Positions 7,576-15,840 are shown, counted from the stretch's first letter. The stretch: DNA of 34,216 nt from Bdellovibrionales bacterium (GCA_947462765.1 CANHQK010000022.1:1-34216), one strand, 5' to 3'. Numbers and translations: made by a program. Notes: a model not told the origin generated them from the sequence alone.

Positions 7576-9837
7576 ATGATGAATATTCAAACTGTCTCGA
7601 TGAATCTCGGGGGCAAGACCCTCACACTCGAAACCGGCCGCATGGCCAAACAGGCCGATGCCTCCGTTCTCGTCCACTACGGTGACACACGTGTCCTCGT
7701 GACTGCTGTTTCCAACAAAGATCCGAAACCCGGCATCGATTTCATGCCACTCACCGTGGAATTCGCTGAGCGTTTCTATGCTGCCGGAAAAATCCCCGGG
7801 AGCTTTCTGAAGCGCGAAGGCCGTCCGTCTTCCGAGTCGACTCTGGCCGCTCGTTTGATCGACCGCCCGAACCGTCCGCTTTTCCCGGAAGGCTACTACC
7901 ACGACACCCAGATCATCGCGACCGTACTCTCGGTTGACCTCGAAGCCGACGCCGAGATGGCCGCTTCGATCGGTGCCGGTGCAGCACTTCACATCTCCGA
8001 CATCCCCTTCAACGGACCGACCGCCGCAGTCCGCATGGGCCGCATCAACGGCCAGTTCGTGGTGAACCCCACCTGGAACCAGCGCGAGACCGAATCCGAG
8101 CTTGAGATCGTGATCTCCGGAACCAAGAACGCGATCATGATGGTCGAAGGCGGCGCCCAGGAAGTTCCTGAAGCGATCTGTCTCGATGCGATCCTCCAGG
8201 GTCACGAAGAAGTGAAGAAGATCTGCGCTCTCATCGAAGAGCTCCGGTCCAAAGCCGGTAAGGCCAAGCGCGAATTCACTCCGCTCTCCACCCCTGCCGA
8301 CCTCATGAAGCAGATCGAGAACATCGCGAAAGATCCTCTCAACAAGGCCCTCCGCACCAAGGAAAAGCAAGCCCGCTACACCATGGTCAAAGACGCCAAG
8401 AAAGCCACTCTCGAAGCCCTGGTTCCCGCCAGTCTGAAAGAGAGCGATCCGAAGGCCGCTGACGCGAAAGAAAAAGAAGTGAAGCGCCTGGTGGAACTCC
8501 TCCAGTACAACCTCATGCGCGAAATGATCCTCTCCGAGAAGATCCGGATCGACGGTCGTGACACCAAGACCATCCGTCCGATCACCGTGGAAGCCGGCAT
8601 TCTGCCGAAAGCCCACGGTTCGGCCCTCTTCACCCGCGGCGAGACCCAGGTCCTTTCGGTGACCACTCTCGGAACCGCTGACGACGAGCAGATCATCGAC
8701 AGCATGTACCAGAATACCATGGGCAAGTTCATGCTCCACTACAACTTCCCTCCGTACAGCGTCGGTGAAGCCGGTCGTTTCGGCGGCCAGTCCCGTCGTG
8801 AGATCGGTCACGGCGCCCTCGCCGAACGCTCGATCCATGCGATGATGCCCGGGCACGACAAGTTCCCGTACACCGTCCGGATCGTGTGCGAAACCCTCGA
8901 GTCGAACGGCTCTTCTTCGATGGGTTCGGTTTGCGCAGCCTCGATGTCCCTGATGGATGCCGGCGCTCCCTTCATGAAGCCGGTCGCGGGTATCGCGATG
9001 GGCCTCATCAAAGAAGGCGATCGCTTTGCGGTTCTCTCTGACATCCTCGGAGATGAAGATCACCTCGGCGATATGGACTTCAAGGTCGCCGGAACCAAAG
9101 ACGGCGTCACCGGAATCCAGATGGACATCAAGATCGAAGGCGTGAGCGGAGCCATCATGAAGCAGGCTCTCGAGCAAGCCAATCAAGGCCGGATTCACAT
9201 CCTGAATGAGATGGCGAAGGCCATCAGCGAACCTCGCAGCGATCTGAACCAGAACGCTCCTCGCATCACTACGATCAAGATCCCGGTCGACCAGATCGGT
9301 GCTGTGATCGGACCGAGCGGTAAAGTGATCAAGGACATCGTGGCCAAGTCCGGCGCGAAGGTGAACATCGAAGACGACGGAACCTGTAACGTGGCCTCGA
9401 ACGACGCCGCTGCAGCTCAAAAGGCAGTCGATATGATCATGGGGATCATCGCCGTGGTCGAAGTCGGCAAGACCTACAAGGGCCCCGTCAAGAAGATCAC
9501 CGATTTCGGTGCCTTCATCGGGGTTCTTCCGAATCAGGACGGCCTCCTGCACATCTCCGAAATCGCTTATGAGCGCATCAACGCCGTGACCGATGTGCTG
9601 AAGGAAGGCGACATCGTCGAAGTGAAGGTGCTCGAAGTGGATCCTCAAGGAAAGGTCCGCCTCTCTCGTAAAGCCCTCATGACTCCTCCAGAAGGCTACG
9701 TTCCACCTCCTCCTCGCGAACCACGCGGTGACCGTGGAGACCGTGGCGATCGTCGCCCGGGTGGTGATCGCAGACCTGGCGGCGGAGATCGTCGTCCCGG
9801 TGGTGGCGGATTCGGTGGCGGCCGTCCTCGCAACTGA
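7576..9837 (+). CDS. pnp: Polyribonucleotide nucleotidyltransferase (PNPase)
   Basis: A 753-residue PNPase with all expected domains. First RNase PH domain about 12-145 (FMPLTVEFAERFYAAGKIPGSF, RLIDRPNRPLFPEGY). Helical linker about 240-320. Second RNase PH domain from about 324 (IRIDGRDTKTIRPI, FPPYSVGEAGRFGGQSRREIG). KH domain about 564-620 with GPSGKVIK, a slight variant of the usual GPGGKxIK. S1 domain about 627-700 (DFGAFIGVLPNQDGLLHISEI). It degrades RNA 3' to 5' using phosphate. The tail from about 704 is an unusual Arg/Gly/Asp/Pro repeat (PRGDRGDRGDRRPGG-type), probably disordered and RNA- or partner-binding. Two ATG codons (7576, 7579) are possible. The ribosome site is weak, in keeping with post-transcriptional control by the upstream hairpin. 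Confidence 0.98.
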   Translation: MMNIQTVSMNLGGKTLTLETGRMAKQADASVLVHYGDTRVLVTAVSNKDPKPGIDFMPLTVEFAERFYAAGKIPGSFLKREGRPSSESTLAARLIDRPNRPLFPEGYYHDTQIIATVLSVDLEADAEMAASIGAGAALHISDIPFNGPTAAVRMGRINGQFVVNPTWNQRETESELEIVISGTKNAIMMVEGGAQEVPEAICLDAILQGHEEVKKICALIEELRSKAGKAKREFTPLSTPADLMKQIENIAKDPLNKALRTKEKQARYTMVKDAKKATLEALVPASLKESDPKAADAKEKEVKRLVELLQYNLMREMILSEKIRIDGRDTKTIRPITVEAGILPKAHGSALFTRGETQVLSVTTLGTADDEQIIDSMYQNTMGKFMLHYNFPPYSVGEAGRFGGQSRREIGHGALAERSIHAMMPGHDKFPYTVRIVCETLESNGSSSMGSVCAASMSLMDAGAPFMKPVAGIAMGLIKEGDRFAVLSDILGDEDHLGDMDFKVAGTKDGVTGIQMDIKIEGVSGAIMKQALEQANQGRIHILNEMAKAISEPRSDLNQNAPRITTIKIPVDQIGAVIGPSGKVIKDIVAKSGAKVNIEDDGTCNVASNDAAAAQKAVDMIMGIIAVVEVGKTYKGPVKKITDFGAFIGVLPNQDGLLHISEIAYERINAVTDVLKEGDIVEVKVLEVDPQGKVRLSRKALMTPPEGYVPPPPREPRGDRGDRGDRRPGGDRRPGGGDRRPGGGGFGGGRPRN

Positions 9838-9863
9838 GGCGTCAAAGTACTAACAGTTTTCAC

Positions 9864-9901
9864 AAAACCCCGGGGGGCACTGTCTTCCGGGGTTTTTTTT
9901 T
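9864..9901 (+). terminator. Rho-independent terminator after pnp
   Basis: Arms 9864-9873 (AAAACCCCGG) and 9887-9896 (CCGGGGTTTT) form a 10-bp perfect stem with a 13-nt loop, followed by a run of T to 9901. It ends the rpsO-pnp unit. Confidence 0.95.
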
Positions 9902-9927
9902 GCCCGATCATTCTCATCTGCTACACT
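9900..9927 (+). promoter_or_regulatory. Candidate promoter for a leaderless GYF-protein mRNA
   Basis: TTGCCC (9900-9905) and TACACT (9922-9927) are 16 nt apart. Exactly 6 nt separate TACACT from the ATG at 9934, so transcription would start at or next to the A of the start codon. No Shine-Dalgarno is present before the ATG. Confidence 0.45.
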
Positions 9928-9933
9928 GGTCAT

Positions 9934-11040
9934 ATGACGGAACAGTGGTTCCTCGACTTGGACGGTGTCCGGTCAGGGCCCTATCAAACACCCGAAGTCC
10001 TGAGTCTGATCGCTGAAGGAGAGGTTCTTCCTCATCATCGTATTTCCCGTGCGCTGAAGGACTCCTCCTGGGTGACCATTCTCGATTGGCGCCTCGAACA
10101 AGCCCGTCACACCCCGCCCCCCGAGGTCCGTCCGGTTCCGCCACCTCCCGCACCCGAGGTGAGTCCCTTTGAGCTCAAAGTCGAACCCGCTCAAGCCGAA
10201 CCGACCCCTGAGCCCCTTCCGACGCCCCCGGCGCCCCCTGCTCCACCCCCTCTTACCCTCGAACCTGTCGAGCGGACCTTGAAGTTAGAACCGAGTACAA
10301 AAGAAACCGAAACTGAAGCCGAACCGGCGCAGGCTTCTGTGCCCCCTCCCACTTCCACCAAGCGGGATCCGACGGCAGAGCTGTTTGATATCATCCAGAC
10401 CAGCAAACAGAAGCGGGAAATCCGACAGCAACATCAAGCACAGGCGGAGTCGATCAGAGATCAAACTTCTTCCCAGGAGAACAGTCTGATCAAAGTCGTT
10501 TTAATTGGCGCCGGACTCGCCCTGATTGGCTTCTCGATCGGGCAGCTTTTCCAACAGTCCGCACCCCCTCCGGTGGAGACCAAAACATCCAAAGAGACGC
10601 CTGCACCCCCTGTGGCAAACGCAAACGCCAGTGCCACTCCGGCTGAATCGGGCCAAATCCTGGATCGATCGACTGAAAAAATGACCATCAAAGCAGTGGT
10701 TCAGGGAACGCCGAAACCGACCAACAAGACGTCTCCGAAAAGTGCCCAAGTCACGGTTCCCTCTCCGAGTGAAGAGCCCCGCGAGTCCGATCGGGAGCTC
10801 CAGGAGCTCAAGGACCTGAAAAAAGAACTCCAGGAACTGAAGGCGATGAAGGACCAGTTGCGGGACAACACCGCAGTGGAAGAATTCGAGGATGAGACCA
10901 GGGGAGCCTATCCATCAGAAAACTCTCCAGCATTTCCCGAACCTGAGACCATTTCTCCAGGAGGCCAAGCGGTTGACGGGAGTGGTCGCAAATACCGCAT
11001 GCCGCCAAACGCCTCTCCCCCGCCTGATAGCTATTACTGA
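9934..11040 (+). CDS. GYF_2 (DUF4339)-domain single-pass membrane protein
   Basis: Residues 1-55 fit the GYF_2/DUF4339 fold: EQWFLDLDGVRSGPYQTPEV with the GPY core, then the downstream Trp in DSSWVTILDW. GYF-type domains bind proline-rich peptides. A Pro/Glu-rich stretch follows (about 59-140), then a polar helical region and one hydrophobic helix at about 184-205 (LIKVVLIGAGLALIGFSIGQL). A second low-complexity region comes next, then a heptad-like coiled-coil candidate (ELQELKDLKKELQELKAMKD, about residues 288-308). Positive charges before the helix suggest the GYF domain faces the cytoplasm. The protein carries its own proline-rich segments, so self-binding is possible. Role unknown. Confidence 0.85.
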   Translation: MTEQWFLDLDGVRSGPYQTPEVLSLIAEGEVLPHHRISRALKDSSWVTILDWRLEQARHTPPPEVRPVPPPPAPEVSPFELKVEPAQAEPTPEPLPTPPAPPAPPPLTLEPVERTLKLEPSTKETETEAEPAQASVPPPTSTKRDPTAELFDIIQTSKQKREIRQQHQAQAESIRDQTSSQENSLIKVVLIGAGLALIGFSIGQLFQQSAPPPVETKTSKETPAPPVANANASATPAESGQILDRSTEKMTIKAVVQGTPKPTNKTSPKSAQVTVPSPSEEPRESDRELQELKDLKKELQELKAMKDQLRDNTAVEEFEDETRGAYPSENSPAFPEPETISPGGQAVDGSGRKYRMPPNASPPPDSYY

Positions 11041-11090
11041 ATTCGGGTTATCCTTGACGGGAAAAGCCCACGTTTGAGAAGTCTTTGTGC

Positions 11091-11684
11091 ATGTTCATCA
11101 CCTTCGAAGGAACGGAAGGATGCGGCAAGTCGACCCTGATCCGCAATCTTTCCACCCGCCTCCAGACACTTGGTGTCCCACACCTCGTCACTCGCGAGCC
11201 TGGCGGAACACGCACCGCCGAGGAAATCCGAAAGATCATTCTCAACGAGGAGATGGATCCTCTTACTGAATTGTTCCTTTACGAGGCTGCCCGAGCAGAG
11301 CACTTCAAGACCACCATCGCTCCTGCCCTGAAACAAGGGAATTGGGTCCTGTGCGACCGATTCACGGATTCGACCCTGGCTTATCAAGGATACGCACGGG
11401 GTATTCAGCTCCCGATGATCCGGACCTTGAACCGGATCGCGAGCCAGCGGAGATCGCCGGATCTCACCTTTTTTCTCGACCTGCCGGTTGAAATCGGGCT
11501 CTCAAGAGCGAGTGACCCGAACCGCTTTGAACGTGAAGGAGTCGAGTTCCAGAAAAAAGTCAGAAAGGGCTTTCTCGAGATCGCCAAGAAAGAGAAAAAG
11601 CGTTTCCGAGTGATCCGAGTAACGGATCTCGACCCGGAACAGGTCTGTGAAAAGGTCATGCGGGCCTTGAGGAAGCACCTGTGA
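11091..11684 (+). CDS. tmk: Thymidylate kinase
   Basis: This 197-residue protein starts MFITFEGTEGCGKSTLIRNL with a P-loop. It carries the DRFTDSTLAYQGYARG segment (the DR(Y/F)xxS motif of dTMP kinases) and the RRSPDLTFFLDLPVEIGL strand. It phosphorylates dTMP to dTDP for DNA synthesis. ATG at 11091 is preferred over an in-frame TTG at 11085, because conservation begins at FITFEG and GAGAAG lies upstream. Its TGA overlaps the GTG of holB. It is the first gene of a long plus-strand unit ending at lepB. Confidence 0.95.
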   Translation: MFITFEGTEGCGKSTLIRNLSTRLQTLGVPHLVTREPGGTRTAEEIRKIILNEEMDPLTELFLYEAARAEHFKTTIAPALKQGNWVLCDRFTDSTLAYQGYARGIQLPMIRTLNRIASQRRSPDLTFFLDLPVEIGLSRASDPNRFEREGVEFQKKVRKGFLEIAKKEKKRFRVIRVTDLDPEQVCEKVMRALRKHL

Positions 11685-12769
11685 ACGCCACCTTTCCTGC
11701 CGCACCCGAACTGATTGAGTGGCACGCTCCCAGGCTCGGACCGCTTCTCGATCGCTTTGAAAGAGATCAGGCACTCCACACCACCCTATTGTTCACCGGT
11801 GTGGAAGGGGTCGGAAAAAAGAGCCTTGCCCTGCATTTCATCCATTTGTTGTTTTGCGATCGCTCGATCTTCGCGACCGTCGAGGAGCCTGAGGATTCGC
11901 TATTCGGCGCTCCGCTCGAAGAGACCCCCAGAACACGCGTCGCATGCGGTGAATGCGGATCCTGCATCCGGGCCTCCCGGGGACAATGGCTTGATCTGAT
12001 CTGGATCGAGCCGGAGACGGACGAGGAAGGCAAACGACTCGGCACCCATAAGATCAAGCCATTCAGAGACCTCAAGGAAAAGCTGGGCCTGGGACCTGCC
12101 GAAGAGCCGTTCCGGGTGGTGGTGATCGCCGATGCCGATCGGATGAATCAGGAGTCCGCCAATTCCATCTTGAAGGTTCTCGAGGAACCCCCGAAAAACT
12201 GGCTCTTTATCCTCACCGCATCGGACTCTTCCCGACTCCTGCCCACCATCCTTTCGAGATGCATGGAAATCAAGTTCAGCCCTCTCGATCCGGAGCGGAT
12301 TTTTTCAATTCTGAAGCGGGACCCGTCGAGTGAATTCGCCTCACGTCGGGCAAAAGTCGCCTCCCGAGCAGCGATGGGGAGCATCACCCGCGCTAAAAGT
12401 TGCCTCGAAGAAGAAACTTGGGAGCTCAGAGATCGGCTGATCGGTCTCCTGTCCAACCCTGCTGCCGAGTGGATGCGCCTCATTGAGTCGATCTCCACCG
12501 GCCAAGCGCGCCTCAATCTCACCCTCGACCTGATGGAAACACTTCTCATGGACCTGCTCTCCCATCGCATCAAGGGTGATGCTCATGTTTGGATCCATGA
12601 AGACCAGAAAGAACCTCTCATCGAGATCGCCGATCGTCTCGGCTGGGACTCCACGAGGCTGATCCGGACTCTGGAGAGCATCGCTGAGCGAAGAAGACAT
12701 ACGGGCCTCACGCTGAATGCCAAACTGCTGGCACAGGAAATCCTCGCACCTTGGATGGAGCGCCCATGA
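11681..12769 (+). CDS. holB: DNA polymerase III delta' subunit (HolB-like)
   Basis: A clamp-loader AAA+ protein of 362 residues. It has a Walker A-like GVEGVGKKSLA, a zinc-module Cys cluster (CGECGSC, with an earlier FCD), the DADRMNQESANSILKVLEEPP segment and the sensor/arginine-finger SRC in LPTILSRCMEIKF. The delta' subunit works with tau/gamma and delta to load the beta clamp. The GTG start overlaps the tmk stop as GTGA, and tmk-holB adjacency is common in bacteria. Its own stop overlaps the start of the first ABC ATPase gene as ATGA. The C-terminal third is divergent, as usual. Confidence 0.92.
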   Translation: MNATFPAAPELIEWHAPRLGPLLDRFERDQALHTTLLFTGVEGVGKKSLALHFIHLLFCDRSIFATVEEPEDSLFGAPLEETPRTRVACGECGSCIRASRGQWLDLIWIEPETDEEGKRLGTHKIKPFRDLKEKLGLGPAEEPFRVVVIADADRMNQESANSILKVLEEPPKNWLFILTASDSSRLLPTILSRCMEIKFSPLDPERIFSILKRDPSSEFASRRAKVASRAAMGSITRAKSCLEEETWELRDRLIGLLSNPAAEWMRLIESISTGQARLNLTLDLMETLLMDLLSHRIKGDAHVWIHEDQKEPLIEIADRLGWDSTRLIRTLESIAERRRHTGLTLNAKLLAQEILAPWMERP

Positions 12770-13476
12770 TCCGGCTCGAGACCGTGAACGTCTCGTTCAA
12801 GGGACGAACCATCCTCGAGAATGTAGACCTGGAAGTCACCCGGGGAGAAGCTGTCGGGATCATCGGTCCTTCCGGTTCTGGAAAAAGCGTGATCCTGAAA
12901 ACGATTGCGGGATTGATCAAGCCCGAATCGGGGACTGTCACGGTGGAATCGGAAAAAGTGAGCATGCTCTTCCAGAAGAATGCGCTCTTCGATTCGTTTA
13001 CGCTCCTGCAAAACCTCCTGCTTCCCCTGTCAGAAACCCTTGGAATCACAGGCACCGAAGCGGAGACCCGATCCCTCTCGATGTTGAAAGCGGTCGGTCT
13101 CGATCATGCCGCCCACCTCCATCCTGACGAGATCTCAGGAGGCATGCAAAAACGCCTCGGGATCGCTCGGGCCCTGATCATTGAGCCCGAGGTCATCCTT
13201 TACGACGAACCGACCGCGGGCCTCGATCCCATCACTTCGAAGTCGATCGCTGACCTGATGATCACTCTTCACAGAACCAATCGCACGACTCTGGTCATGG
13301 TCACCAATGACCTGCAGCGCGCTTACCAGGTAGCCGACCGGATCGGATTCTGTCATGGAAAAAGGCTTGAGATGTTCGGGGGGCCGGAACAGGTCAAATC
13401 CTCACAACACACTGAGCTGAAACGCTTCATCTACGCCAACGCCCTCCTCGGGAACACAGAGGAGATCGACACGTGA
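12766..13476 (+). CDS. MlaF-like ABC transporter ATPase 1 (canonical signature, H-loop His replaced by Asn)
   Basis: A 236-residue ABC ATPase of the MCE/Mla type. Walker A GPSGSGKS (34-41), Q-loop FQKNALFDSFT (Q70), signature ISGGMQKR (123-130), Walker B VILYDEPTAGLDP with Glu148. The H-loop, normally a His in a T/S-H-D motif, reads VTNDL: Asn181 at 13306-13308. The ATG at 12766 overlaps the holB stop (ATGA), and homology begins right there, so the ATG at 12751 is rejected. It should pair with the second ATPase encoded next. The transporter moves lipids between membranes, probably phospholipid, inferred from family. Confidence 0.92.
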   Translation: MIRLETVNVSFKGRTILENVDLEVTRGEAVGIIGPSGSGKSVILKTIAGLIKPESGTVTVESEKVSMLFQKNALFDSFTLLQNLLLPLSETLGITGTEAETRSLSMLKAVGLDHAAHLHPDEISGGMQKRLGIARALIIEPEVILYDEPTAGLDPITSKSIADLMITLHRTNRTTLVMVTNDLQRAYQVADRIGFCHGKRLEMFGGPEQVKSSQHTELKRFIYANALLGNTEEIDT

Positions 13477-14267
13477 GCATCCGTTTCGAAGACGTGCACA
13501 AGGCTTTCGGGCAAAAAAAAGTCCTCGACGGAGTGAGTTTCGAGGCGGGCAAGGGCGAGGTCCTCTTCATTCTCGGGAAGTCCGGCATGGGCAAGTCAGT
13601 CACACTGAAACACATCATCGGTGTACTGGAGCCCGATCAGGGTAGAATCTTCGTGGACCAGTTCGAGGTGAGCGCATTATTCACCGGTGAGAGCCGGCAT
13701 TTGCTACCGAAAGTGCGCCAGCGATGCGGGATGGTATTCCAGCATCCCGCCCTACTGGATTCACTGAGCAATTACGACAATATCGCATTCGGGCTCAGGA
13801 CACCCCAGTATTCGGAAAAGATCGGCCGGAGCCTGAGTGAGGAAGAAGTCGACAAGATCGTCCGTGAGAAACTAGCCCTCGTTCACCTGGATCCGGAGAT
13901 CCTCTCGCTCTATCCGGGCGAAGTCTCGTACGGAGTCCAAAAACGGGTCTCCATGGCTCGCACCCTCGCTCCGGAACCGGATTACCTTCTGTTCGACGAG
14001 CCGACCACCGGCCTCGATCCTCTCAGCACGAGCTCCATCAATGCCTTGATCTCGGAGCTGTCTAAAAAACTGAAAGTCACCAGCATCATCGTCTCACATG
14101 ACATGGCCTGCGCACTGTCCATCGCCGACCGGATCCTGTTTCTCGATCAAGGAAAAGTCATCCTGATTGCGAACCCGCGAGAGGTTGTCAAAAGCGAACT
14201 GCCTCTCGTGAAGGAATTCTTCGAGGAAACTCTCTCGCTGTTGCCGCCCGGCTGGAGCCCTGCATGA
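13473..14267 (+). CDS. MlaF-like ABC transporter ATPase 2 (H-loop intact, degenerate signature)
   Basis: A 264-residue ABC ATPase. Walker A GKSGMGKS, Q-loop FQHPALLDSLS, Walker B YLLFDEPTTGLDP with the catalytic Glu, and H-loop His209 in IIVSHDM. The signature, normally LSGGM in this family, reads VSYGV (13923-13937): the first Gly is Tyr153, while Ser152 and Gly154 remain. The GTG start overlaps the previous stop (GTGA) and the end overlaps the first permease start (ATGA). Its defect complements that of ATPase 1, implying an obligate heterodimer with one normal and one degenerate ATP site. Confidence 0.92.
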   Translation: MSIRFEDVHKAFGQKKVLDGVSFEAGKGEVLFILGKSGMGKSVTLKHIIGVLEPDQGRIFVDQFEVSALFTGESRHLLPKVRQRCGMVFQHPALLDSLSNYDNIAFGLRTPQYSEKIGRSLSEEEVDKIVREKLALVHLDPEILSLYPGEVSYGVQKRVSMARTLAPEPDYLLFDEPTTGLDPLSTSSINALISELSKKLKVTSIIVSHDMACALSIADRILFLDQGKVILIANPREVVKSELPLVKEFFEETLSLLPPGWSPA

Positions 14268-15076
14268 AAACACTGCTGAACATGGCCGCAGGCGTGCTTC
14301 AAGAATTCGGCGGAGCAGTGATATTTTTTCTCCGGATCATCCGCACCTGGCGGAACAGCGGTGGTTATCGCCGCCCGGTCATCCAGCAGATCGCCGAGGT
14401 TTCCACCCGGACGATGAGCACGGTGATCTTCGCAGGAGTATTCGTTGGTGCAATCCTCGTTTTGCAGTTCGATCTCATGCTCAGGAGATTCGATGCACAG
14501 GCCTTGCTCGGGGGCCTCAACACATCGGCCACCATCCGTGAAGTCGGCCCCTTGATCATCTCATTCCTGCTGGCAGGCAAGGTCGGAGCCTACACCACTG
14601 CTGAACTCGCCAACATGAGGGTCACCGAGCAAATCGATGCCATCGAGAGTCTCGGCACGGATCCGATCCGATACCTGATTGTTCCGCGCTTTTTTGGTGT
14701 GATTCTTTCCTCGATCATCCTTCTGGCCATCGGTCTTTCGGTATCGATCCTGGGTGCCCTCCTGGTGGCCTTGACCATGAGCGGAATGAACCTGCACCAG
14801 TATCTTGCCTCGATTCCGCGGTTTGCAGGTCCCTGGACCCTCTTTGAAGGGCTGGTCCGGTCGACCATTTTCAGCACGATTGTGGCAACCATCTCGACCT
14901 ACAAGGGCTTCACCGCCAGCGGGGGGGCTCGTGGAGTCGGGCGGGCGGTCACCGAATCCGCGATCTATATCAATATCTATATCGTTTTGGGAAATGCCAT
15001 TTCGAGTCCGTTGCTGGAATGGACCCATGATTTCACTTTCTTTGTGGTCGGGATCATCGGGAGGGCTCTACCATGA
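14264..15076 (+). CDS. MlaE/YrbE-like ABC permease 1
   Basis: A 270-residue inner-membrane protein with the MlaE permease signature: EVGPLIISFLLAGKVGA, then TAELANMRVTEQIDAIESLG, TDPIRYLIVPR and the late GGARGVGRAVTESAI. Several hydrophobic helices follow an amphipathic N-terminal segment. It forms the membrane core of an MCE lipid transporter. This copy keeps the LGxDPxxYLxxPR cytoplasmic motif that contacts the ATPase in known complexes. Start and stop both overlap neighbours by ATGA, which suggests fixed stoichiometry with the ATPases and the second permease. Confidence 0.94.
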   Translation: MKTLLNMAAGVLQEFGGAVIFFLRIIRTWRNSGGYRRPVIQQIAEVSTRTMSTVIFAGVFVGAILVLQFDLMLRRFDAQALLGGLNTSATIREVGPLIISFLLAGKVGAYTTAELANMRVTEQIDAIESLGTDPIRYLIVPRFFGVILSSIILLAIGLSVSILGALLVALTMSGMNLHQYLASIPRFAGPWTLFEGLVRSTIFSTIVATISTYKGFTASGGARGVGRAVTESAIYINIYIVLGNAISSPLLEWTHDFTFFVVGIIGRALP

Positions 15077-15840
15077 ACATGGATTCGGCCCACCGGAGAC
15101 ACCTGAGGGCACTCTACATCTCACTGGACTTGTTGCAAAAACTCTTCCGACAGGTCTCCCGGGGACCCCATCGCCGAAATGAAGTCATCCAGGCCATGGA
15201 CTCAATCGGTATCGGGAGTCTTCCGATCATCTCGATTGCAACCGGATTCACCGGCCTGGTCATGACGAGCGAGATCGCTTGGCACATGGACTTCGCACTC
15301 TCCAACGTCTCGATGATTCCGGGATTCACAGGTCAGTTCGTGCTGAGGGAGCTCGGAATCGCCGTGCCGGCCCTCCTGATCGTATCGAAGGTGGGAGCGT
15401 CCATGACGGCCGAGCTCGCGAGCATGAAAATCACCGAGCAACTCGATGCGTTCCGTCTGCTCCGGATCGACGTCGTTTCCTATCATATTTTTCCGAGATG
15501 GGTGGCCTGTATCATCTCCACGGTTTGTCTCACCATGATTTCAATCGCGATCACGCTGTTGATCGCCATGTTCACAGCGGTTACGAAATACCATTTCAAC
15601 TCGGACGAATACCTGAACACTCTCGCCCAATTCATTTCCTCAATGGACCTCTTCTGCGCCCTGACCAAGGCGGCGATTTTCGGAATGATCATCCCCCCGA
15701 TTTCATCGGCTTATGGTTTGATTTGCGGAGGCGGAGCGCAAGGGGTCGGACAGGCCACCACGGATGCTGTGGTCACAGCCACTCTGGCTGTCATCACTCT
15801 GGACTTTGTCCTCACGGCGATTTTTACTGCCCTACTCTAG
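15073..15840 (+). CDS. MlaE/YrbE-like ABC permease 2 (diverged)
   Basis: A 255-residue second permease. It shares the family core (RELGIAVPALLIVSKVGASM, TAELASMKITEQLDAF) and the late GGGAQGVGQATTDAVV, but the ATPase-facing motif is altered: LGxDP is LRIDV in LLRIDVVSYHIFPR. It is only distantly similar to permease 1, so this is an old duplication kept as a heterodimer rather than a recent copy. Mycobacterial Mce systems also use two YrbE permeases, but with a single ATPase. The start overlaps permease 1 (ATGA); the MCE gene begins 25 nt after its stop. Confidence 0.93.
   Translation: MNMDSAHRRHLRALYISLDLLQKLFRQVSRGPHRRNEVIQAMDSIGIGSLPIISIATGFTGLVMTSEIAWHMDFALSNVSMIPGFTGQFVLRELGIAVPALLIVSKVGASMTAELASMKITEQLDAFRLLRIDVVSYHIFPRWVACIISTVCLTMISIAITLLIAMFTAVTKYHFNSDEYLNTLAQFISSMDLFCALTKAAIFGMIIPPISSAYGLICGGGAQGVGQATTDAVVTATLAVITLDFVLTAIFTALL

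Noticed and set aside
7474-9648. A 724-codon open frame on the minus strand opposite pnp
   Set aside because: His/Asp/Gly-rich translation with no domain features, lying wholly across pnp.
12751-12765. ATG at 12751 as start of ABC ATPase 1
   Set aside because: It lacks a ribosome site and the added residues are not in the family; the ATGA overlap at 12766 fits the rest of the operon.
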